Assembly: GCA_008125075.1 (NCBI GenBank) | Contig: VLTH01000003.1 | Span: 478,699 to 542,698, forward strand | Source: Acetivibrio alkalicellulosi | Lineage (GTDB): Bacteria > Bacillota > Clostridia > Acetivibrionales > Acetivibrionaceae | Direction of reading: 5' to 3' | Length of the DNA stretch: 64,000 bases | Shown: in pieces, positions 52,973 to 59,123 of the stretch | Numbering within the stretch: the first letter of the stretch is position 1 | Layout of the letters: each line of letters opens with the position of its first letter | Notes under the pieces: generated by a model | Databases searched by the model: none | What the model saw: only the letters and a program-made list of their open reading frames with translations | Told to the model about the DNA's origin: nothing | Translations under genes and position numbers: made by a program

Positions 52973-54736
52973 ATGAGTTGTCATACAGAGAAAAAAACAA
53001 AGGTCTCAGAAAAAAGTCAATTAAAAGTTCTACTTATGGGAAATCCTAATGTCGGTAAAAGTGTTATATTTTCTAAACTTACCGGAATGAATGTCATAGC
53101 TTCTAATTATACAGGGACTACTGTCAGTTATACAAAAGGTGAAATTACTATCAGAGATTCAAAAGGTACTTTAATAGATGTACCGGGCATATATTCATTA
53201 AAAACCACTTCTCCAGCTGAAGAAGTGGCTGTTAATATGCTTGAAAATGAAAATGCAGATGCAATAATTTGTGTTATTGATGCAACAAATTTAGAGAGAA
53301 ATTTATATCTTGCATTACAGTTAAAGAAAAAAAATATTCCACTTGTTTTTGCTATAAACTTAAATGATGTTGCCATAAAACAGGGAATACAGATAGATAT
53401 TGATGCTCTTGAAAAAGAACTTAGTGCACCTGTTGTTTCAACTGTAGCTATAAGAAATAAAGGATTAAGACAGTTATTAGACAAGGTTTTGGAAGTTACA
53501 GGCATTAATACATCTAATTCTTATGAAGATGAAAGTTCTGATGATGAATTATGGAAAAGGGCAGGGGATATAGCAAGAAATGTGCAAAGTATTAGACAGT
53601 CTGAACCTACTTTTTTAGAAAAAATGGGTGATGCTACTTTAAAACCATTTCCTGGTATACCAATTGGATTTTTAGTTATAGCTTTACTTTTAGGAGTTGT
53701 TGTTGGTGGAGGAAAGGGTATAAGAGGTGGTTTACTGCTCCCACTTTTAAATAACTACTATGTGCCTTTTGTTGAAGGAATTGTTTCGAGATTTGTGTCA
53801 GAAGGACTACTGTACAATGTATTAGTTGGGGAGTATGGAGTATTAATAAAGGGAATCGAATGGCCTTTTGCACTGGTTTTACCATATGTGTTTTTGTTTT
53901 ATGTTTCTCTTTCTTTCTTAGAAGATAGCGGATATTTACCTCGATTAGGAGTGCTAGTAGATGGAATATTAAAAAAGGTAGGGTTAAACGGGGGCAATGT
54001 TATTCCTATTATTATGGGTTATGGGTGTGCAGTGCCTGCTATTTTAGGAACCCGGGCTGCAACAAGTAAAAAAGAGAGGATTATTGTAGCTTCAGTTGTA
54101 TCTCTTTCAGTTCCATGTGTAGCTCAGACAGGAGCTTTTATATCACTCTTAGGAGAACAGTCTGTCATAACTTTAATTGCTGTTTATTTGATTTCCTTTT
54201 TTGGTATGTTATCAGGTGGTCTTATTATTAATAAAATAATTCCAGGGAAAACTGATCCTATACTTTTAGAAATACCAAATCTTTTAATGCCGGATATTAA
54301 GTCTTTAATAAAGAAGATTACAATTAGAACAAAACATTTTATGGTGGAAGCTGAAATACCTATGGTACTTGCCATAGCTTTTGCTGCACTTGTAGTTGAA
54401 ACAGGTGCATTAGATTGGGCAGCCAGATTTATTGAACCTTTTGTTGGTGGATGGCTTGGACTTCCTAAGGAAGCCACATTAGGGTTGATTCTGGGTATTT
54501 TGAGAAGGGAATTGGCTGTTTTACCTTTGCTTGACTTAGATCTATCTACTATACAATTACTGGTGGCATCTGTTGTATCACTTTTTTACCTGCCATGTCT
54601 TTCTGTTGTAGCTGTTTTAATAAAGGAATTTGGGTTAAAGATTGCTCTTACAATAAGTATTTTTACACTAGTTACAGCTTTTTTAGCAGGAGGCATGATA
54701 AATCAACTTGCAAATATAATAAGTTTATTTTTATAA
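52973..54736 (+). CDS. feoB: FeoB-type ferrous iron transporter (short form)
   Basis: 587 aa, shorter than the usual 650-800. The cytosolic G domain has GNPNVGKS (23-30), NYTGTTV (45-51), DVPG (69-72) and an NLND G4 motif. About eight membrane segments follow. The first gate repeat reads EDSGYLPR...MGYGCAVPAILGTRA; the second cysteine motif region reads SVPCVAQTGA rather than the common MSCGAR. Start at the ATG after GGTGAGGGAAAA. It lies downstream of the Fur box and FeoA, and is followed by a methyltransferase-like gene after 18 bases. Confidence 0.9.
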   Translation: MSCHTEKKTKVSEKSQLKVLLMGNPNVGKSVIFSKLTGMNVIASNYTGTTVSYTKGEITIRDSKGTLIDVPGIYSLKTTSPAEEVAVNMLENENADAIICVIDATNLERNLYLALQLKKKNIPLVFAINLNDVAIKQGIQIDIDALEKELSAPVVSTVAIRNKGLRQLLDKVLEVTGINTSNSYEDESSDDELWKRAGDIARNVQSIRQSEPTFLEKMGDATLKPFPGIPIGFLVIALLLGVVVGGGKGIRGGLLLPLLNNYYVPFVEGIVSRFVSEGLLYNVLVGEYGVLIKGIEWPFALVLPYVFLFYVSLSFLEDSGYLPRLGVLVDGILKKVGLNGGNVIPIIMGYGCAVPAILGTRAATSKKERIIVASVVSLSVPCVAQTGAFISLLGEQSVITLIAVYLISFFGMLSGGLIINKIIPGKTDPILLEIPNLLMPDIKSLIKKITIRTKHFMVEAEIPMVLAIAFAALVVETGALDWAARFIEPFVGGWLGLPKEATLGLILGILRRELAVLPLLDLDLSTIQLLVASVVSLFYLPCLSVVAVLIKEFGLKIALTISIFTLVTAFLAGGMINQLANIISLFL

Positions 54737-54754
54737 AGTAGTGGAGTGAAAAAA

Positions 54755-55381
54755 ATGAAATTAATATCAATGATAACTAAAGAAATGGAAAGATTTTTTT
54801 CTAAAAACTTTGCACTTGTAAGACTCTATAATATGTACTACAAAAATATAGTAAAAAGAGAAGTGGAGTTGGCAGAAATTAATTGTAATGACTGTGTTCT
54901 ATGTATAGGTGGAGGTTCAGTTCCCTGTACAGCTTTAGAAATAGCAGCAAAAACAGGGGCAAGGGTAAGGGTTATAGACGTAGATCCTGATGCAATAGAA
55001 AAGTCAAAAAAAATAATTTTAAAACTAAATTTGTCCCATTGTGTTAAAGCTCAGTTGATATCAGGACAAAACATTAATGCATCTGATTTTTCTGTAATTC
55101 ATATTGCACGCCAAGCAGTTCCTCACAATGAAATAATTGAAAACATTACAAAAAATGCTTCTACAAACACCAGGATACTTTTAAGAAGCAATAAAAACTG
55201 TTTAAAAAAGCTGAATAAGATTTTTGATAAAGGTATATGTGGTAGCCAAATGAAACAGGGCATATTCAGCTTAAAATCAACTATTTTGTTTACTATAAAA
55301 CCCAGGAGAAGTGAAAGTGAAGAAGTTAGTTCTTATAACGATAGTTATAAGTCTAGTGTTGTTAACACTATGGTCGGTTGA
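54755..55381 (+). CDS. Nicotianamine-synthase-like / class I SAM-binding protein
   Basis: 208 aa. An all-helical N terminus is followed by a SAM-binding Rossmann core: VLCIGGGSVPCTALEIAA (48-65) and VIDVDPDAIEKS (73-84). Then ARQAVPHNEIIENI and ILLRSNK (141-147). The GGGxxPxTA loop, DxDPxA and LLRS are laid out as in nicotianamine synthase and related metallophore enzymes, which condense aminobutyrate units from SAM. It could instead be an ordinary methyltransferase. It is in the Fur-controlled feo operon, which suits a metal role. ATG after GTGGAG; the 3' end overlaps the next gene by about 65 bases. Confidence 0.7.
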   Translation: MKLISMITKEMERFFSKNFALVRLYNMYYKNIVKREVELAEINCNDCVLCIGGGSVPCTALEIAAKTGARVRVIDVDPDAIEKSKKIILKLNLSHCVKAQLISGQNINASDFSVIHIARQAVPHNEIIENITKNASTNTRILLRSNKNCLKKLNKIFDKGICGSQMKQGIFSLKSTILFTIKPRRSESEEVSSYNDSYKSSVVNTMVG

Positions 55382-56366
55382 CTATAGTAATATTTTTAAT
55401 AACCTTATTAGTATTAATATAGAATCAATAGTTTTGGTTTGCTTAATTCAACTATTTACAATACTGCTTATTAATATCCAGTGGAAAAACCTTGGGGCGG
55501 TATTAGGACTAAAACTTACCTTTAAAAATGTTTTACATGTGAATATGCATGGCACTTTTGCAGAAAGTATAACTCCATCAGTTAAGGCGGGAGGAGAGTT
55601 TTTAAAGGCATATATTTTAAATGGTGAGTTTGGTATTCCTTTGAGTAAAGCATCTGCTCTAATAGTTATGCAAAAAACCATAAGTACCGTTGTATTTTTA
55701 TTTATGAATATTATTGCTCTATTCTCATTACTATTTTATATTAAAGAAATAGAGATATACTTTAAAATACTCGTACCATCACTGATCTTTATTTTTGCAT
55801 TGATTTTCTTAATGATATATTCCATGGTAAATCAAAAAATAATAATTACTATAGTTTCAAAGATACCTTTTATTAAAAAAAAGCATGTTGAAAAGTTAGA
55901 TCAAGGTCTGATAAATTATAGAAGTACTGTAAAGACAGTATTTAAACAAAAAAAAGTAATGTTTAAGCAGTTAATCTTATCACTACTAATATGGAATCTA
56001 TTTCCCATAAAGGCATATCTTATTTCAGTTTCATTAGGTTTTAATATAGGGTTTATTCCTATTTTAGCTGTTACTTATCTAACATATATGATTGGGATGA
56101 TACCACTATTGCCAGGGGGAATTGGAACTTTTGAAGCATCAACTATTATGCTTTTAGCACCTGTAGGAATAAATGGACATGAAGCTTTAGCATTTGCTAT
56201 CATACTAAGATTTGTAACTTTTTGGTTTGTTTTTTTAGTTAGTGGTATATACATATTTATACATAAAATTCCGTCTATCTTTTACCGTTTTGTGTCATTT
56301 TGCTTTTTGTCTTTACAGGCTTTAAGGAAACTATATTATAAATTGTACAAGGGTTATAATCTCTAG
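55317..56366 (+). CDS. LPG-synthase transmembrane-domain (UPF0104/AglD-like) membrane protein
   Basis: 349 aa with about eight membrane segments and no cytosolic acyl-transferase domain. Family motifs: HGTFAESITPSVKAGGEFLKAYIL and LLPGGIGTFEASTIMLL near the C terminus. These proteins are treated as lysylphosphatidylglycerol-synthase-like flippases or lipid-linked transporters. GTG start with AGGAG eight bases upstream, embedded in the end of the preceding gene, so the two are translationally coupled. Possibility: it exports the product of the preceding enzyme (inference). Confidence 0.82.
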   Translation: MKKLVLITIVISLVLLTLWSVDYSNIFNNLISINIESIVLVCLIQLFTILLINIQWKNLGAVLGLKLTFKNVLHVNMHGTFAESITPSVKAGGEFLKAYILNGEFGIPLSKASALIVMQKTISTVVFLFMNIIALFSLLFYIKEIEIYFKILVPSLIFIFALIFLMIYSMVNQKIIITIVSKIPFIKKKHVEKLDQGLINYRSTVKTVFKQKKVMFKQLILSLLIWNLFPIKAYLISVSLGFNIGFIPILAVTYLTYMIGMIPLLPGGIGTFEASTIMLLAPVGINGHEALAFAIILRFVTFWFVFLVSGIYIFIHKIPSIFYRFVSFCFLSLQALRKLYYKLYKGYNL

Positions 56367-56463
56367 GTGGTCTAAGTGAAGAGCTTTTTAGCAATATTAA
56401 TCTTTTAGAAAAGCTAGAACTTAAAGCACTCCTTTTGTCAAAATTTTTTCATAATCTTATAAT

Positions 56464-56492
56464 CTTCAGGTGGAGTAAAGCTCCACCTGAAG
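56464..56492. terminator. 12-bp perfect hairpin between convergent genes
   Basis: CTTCAGGTGGAG and CTCCACCTGAAG with a five-base loop. No T run follows directly on either strand. The sequence TATAATCT(TC)AGGTGGAG is shared with the hairpin at 985-1010. Confidence 0.6.
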
Positions 56493-56500
56493 ATATGAGT

Positions 56501-57871
56501 TCACTGAAGTTTCTTGGGTTTTAGCAGACCAAAATCAATAGTAAGTTTTCCATTTTCAAAGGAAAGTACAGGTTTTTTATGCTGGGTTCCTTTAAATCTA
56601 TCACTAATAAGATGTGACCTGCGGTAAACAGATAGCAATAGTCCTAATAATATCATGTTTGTAATAAATGAATAAGCTCCAAAAGAAAAGAAGGGTAGAG
56701 TTATTTGAATAGGTGCAATTATACTTATGTTTGATAAAACATATAATACAATTTGTGCTGTAATTGCAATGGTAGATGACAATGATAATAGGAAACTATA
56801 AGAGTTTTTTTGCTTTGACACTATAATAAACATACGTACAATTAAGATTGCCATAAGAGCTGTTATAGCTATTCCTGCAACATAGCCCCATCTTGCTATA
56901 ATGTATGTCAATGTAAAATCAGTATTCCACAAAGGTATAATTGTATTTTCATTTAATGATGAACCTATTAGCCTTGCTTGAGAAACTGTATTTCGTAGCA
57001 TTAGATATAAGTAACCAGCTCCTTTAGGGTCAAATCCAGGATAAAGATAAATCATAAATATTTTGCTTATATACTCATGCGCTTTAATAATCAGTATTAT
57101 AAAAGATAGTAAAGTTGGCACATATACAATTGCAAAACCTATCTTTTTATTTACTTTAAAAAAGCCTTTTGCGATAGAAGTAGTAATGATGGTGAAAGCG
57201 GAAATAGTTAGTAATAAAAGTGAAATCACTGAAGGTGAAATTAGGCAAAGGAACGCTCCACTTAAATAAAAAAGCCCAGAAATTACAATTCCTAAATACC
57301 CTTTGTCTTTCAAACTGTAAACTATTCCTGCAAATGCAGGTATAAATAGAAGAACAGCATAATACATGTAAATAAAGCCACCATAAGGTTTGTTTGAAAA
57401 AACAAATACCAATAAAGTCATAATAAAAATGCCTGTATAAATAAGCTTTGGATAGGTTGAAAACAGTGTATAATCAAAGAAATAAACAATCAAAAATGCT
57501 GCAATACCTATAAGCGAATATAATAGAAAATGTGAGAACATATATGAGGTGTCCTGACTAGTTCCTGAAAATAAAAATTGAATAGTCCCACTTAAAATCA
57601 CAAGTACTGATGTAATTGCTAATATGGACCATTCAGTTTTAGGCCTGTGGGTCTTATCAAGTTCTCTGCCTACTGATGCAGGATTACCCATTTCTTTTAT
57701 GGCTTTTTTAAGGGCAGTTTCTTCATCAAAACCTTTATTTACGTACTCTGTTTTTTGATCTTCAATATGATTTTCAAGCTCTCTAGCAACGCTTTTGTGT
57801 ACACTTTTACATTTAATTTCATTACATACTGATTGTAAAAACTCCTCTACATGCTTGTTAGATGATTGCAT
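56501..57871 (-). CDS. FtsW/RodA-like (SEDS) membrane protein with N-terminal permease-prefix (HAAS) domain
   Basis: 456 aa. Residues about 5-75 form a helical HAAS/permease-prefix module (VEEFLQSVCNEIK, ARELENHIEDQKTEYVNKGFDEETALKKAIKEMGNP). About ten to twelve membrane segments of SEDS type follow. IPLWNTDFTLTYIIARWGYVAGI and LPFFSFGAYSF echo FtsW/RodA, but the usual catalytic loops are poorly kept, so activity is uncertain. ATG after TAGGAGGATTTGG, overlapping the padR end by 25 bases. The padR-HAAS protein pairing is common in Firmicutes, where PadR controls the membrane partner. Confidence 0.85.
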   Translation of the reverse strand: MQSSNKHVEEFLQSVCNEIKCKSVHKSVARELENHIEDQKTEYVNKGFDEETALKKAIKEMGNPASVGRELDKTHRPKTEWSILAITSVLVILSGTIQFLFSGTSQDTSYMFSHFLLYSLIGIAAFLIVYFFDYTLFSTYPKLIYTGIFIMTLLVFVFSNKPYGGFIYMYYAVLLFIPAFAGIVYSLKDKGYLGIVISGLFYLSGAFLCLISPSVISLLLLTISAFTIITTSIAKGFFKVNKKIGFAIVYVPTLLSFIILIIKAHEYISKIFMIYLYPGFDPKGAGYLYLMLRNTVSQARLIGSSLNENTIIPLWNTDFTLTYIIARWGYVAGIAITALMAILIVRMFIIVSKQKNSYSFLLSLSSTIAITAQIVLYVLSNISIIAPIQITLPFFSFGAYSFITNMILLGLLLSVYRRSHLISDRFKGTQHKKPVLSFENGKLTIDFGLLKPKKLQ

Positions 57872-58203
57872 AATCCAAATCCTCCTAAAACCTGATTTAC
57901 TGATGTAGTATAACAATCCCATTCTGCCTGTTTTTCTTTAAAAAGCTTCTTCCCCTTATTTGTAATGCTATAATATTTTCGAGTTCTTTTTCCTTCAGAT
58001 AAACGGTCATAAGATTCTACCATTCCACCTTGCTCTAAACTATGAAGTATAGGATAGAGGGTGCCAGCTTTTAGTGTAAAAACATTTTGTGAACGTCGTT
58101 CTAGTTCTTCGATCATCTGATAACCATACATATCCTCAGTATCTAAGAGCTTTAGAATAAGCATTGTTGTACTGCCAGCCATAAGACTTTTATCAATTTT
58201 CAC
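57847..58203 (-). CDS. PadR family transcriptional regulator
   Basis: 118-aa winged-helix repressor: MLILKLLDTEDMYGYQMIEELERRS, LKAGTLYPILHSLEQGGMVES, RKYYSITNKGKKLFKE. Short C-terminal helix for dimerisation, PadR subfamily 2 size. It is the first gene of a two-gene operon with the SEDS-like protein. Its promoter carries a large palindrome, the likely site of autorepression. AAGGATGTG ribosome site. Confidence 0.94.
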   Translation of the reverse strand: MKIDKSLMAGSTTMLILKLLDTEDMYGYQMIEELERRSQNVFTLKAGTLYPILHSLEQGGMVESYDRLSEGKRTRKYYSITNKGKKLFKEKQAEWDCYTTSVNQVLGGFGLCNHLTSM

Positions 58204-58218
58204 AAAATCACATCCTTT

Positions 58219-58268
58219 ATATATAGATCATCTATACATAGTATATATAGATGATCTATATATGTCAA
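58219..58268 (-). promoter_or_regulatory. padR promoter overlapped by palindromic operator
   Basis: On the minus strand, TTGACA (58268-58263), a 17-bp spacer and TATACT (58245-58240). The spacer ATATAGATCATCTATA is mirrored by a second ATAGATGATCTATAT-type copy on the other side of the -10 box, so two AGATCATCT-centred palindromes flank a TACTATG centre. A bound PadR dimer pair would cover the whole promoter. Confidence 0.88.
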
Positions 58269-58285
58269 TAGTTGATTTATTAGTA

Positions 58286-58550
58286 CCTCTGATAAATTGG
58301 GTGCATTTTCTTGACTTTTGTTACACCCTGATAAATTGGGTGCATGTAAGTTAAGTGAAGAAAAATATGGAAGAAACATTGTGAAGCAAGTTATAGAGCC
58401 TGTTAATGCGACGAGGAAAGGGAGAGCATTGTTTGAGCGATAGCGAGTTTTGCTCGACCCCGAGGAGCATTTACAGGCTCTAAACTGCGCAACTTTAGTT
58501 TCTGGAATATATTTCTTCACATTTATTAAACGCACCCTGATAAATTTTTA
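58286..58550. repeat. R6 element within CACCCTGATAAATTGGGTGCA repeats
   Basis: Non-coding block between padR and the next operon. R6 runs from GTGAAGAAAAATAT (58355-58368) to ATATATTTCTTCAC (58507-58520). Inside, TAGAGCCTGT (58394-58403) pairs with ACAGGCTCTA (58473-58482), and AGCGAG/GCTCG forms an inner hairpin. Copies of CCTGATAAATTGGGTGCA lie at about 58288 and 58327, and a reverse-side partial copy (GCACCCTGATAAATT) at 58532. Confidence 0.8.
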
Positions 58551-58553
58551 AAT

Positions 58554-58582
58554 TTGAAATTTATAATGCAAATAGCTATAAT
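58554..58582 (+). promoter_or_regulatory. Promoter of the helical protein - helicase unit
   Basis: TTGAAA (58554-58559), 17-bp spacer, TATAAT (58577-58582). Confidence 0.72.
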
Positions 58583-58623
58583 GATTAAGTGAAGATATTT
58601 TTTTATATGTAGGAGATTTTACT

Positions 58624-59103
58624 ATGTGGCTATTCAATTTGTTTAAAAAAAGCAAAAAAGGCAATAATCAATTTGAAAATCTTAACAATAAATGCGATAG
58701 CGCTTTTAAGGAATCATTTAGCAGATGTAGAGTAGAATTTGGCAGAGAAATGGTTCAAATTATGAATATGAAATCAGCAATAATAGAAAAGATTAATTCT
58801 GTAAATGGTTGCACACCTGTTCAAGAAATGCTGGCAGAAAAAATGTTGGAATTGATGTATGTATATTTTAATACTGTTAATGCCTATGTATCAGCTAAAA
58901 GAGGTGCAGGCTCAGAGACGGAGATTTTAGAGGGCATGAAAGATAAAATAAATCGAGTATATAACCTAATAAATGATTTAAATAAACAGTTTTATTTAAA
59001 CACAGATAAGGTTGCAGGAGTGACTCAATGTGATGAGGTAATTAATGAAGCTCAGGCTCTTTGTAATGTTATTAAAAATCATAATAATAAGCATAAACTT
59101 TAA
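58624..59103 (+). CDS. Hypothetical helical protein, 159 aa
   Basis: Not recognised. The N terminus MWLFNLFKKSKKG could be a short amphipathic membrane-contact helix. The rest is predicted helical throughout with heptad-like spacing (EMVQIMNMKSAIIEKINSV, MLAEKMLELMYVYFNTVNAYVSAKRG, MKDKINRVYNLINDLNKQFYL). There is no enzymatic motif. TAGGAG ribosome site and a consensus promoter upstream. The helicase begins 20 bases after its stop, so they form one transcription unit and the protein is probably its partner. Confidence 0.78.
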   Translation: MWLFNLFKKSKKGNNQFENLNNKCDSAFKESFSRCRVEFGREMVQIMNMKSAIIEKINSVNGCTPVQEMLAEKMLELMYVYFNTVNAYVSAKRGAGSETEILEGMKDKINRVYNLINDLNKQFYLNTDKVAGVTQCDEVINEAQALCNVIKNHNNKHKL

Positions 59104-59123
59104 TTGAAAGTTGAGAGTTTATT

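Noticed and set aside
52973..54736. feoB as a truncated pseudogene because of its 587-aa length
   Set aside because: G domain, gate regions and C-terminal membrane segments are all present without frame breaks, so it reads as a short-form FeoB.
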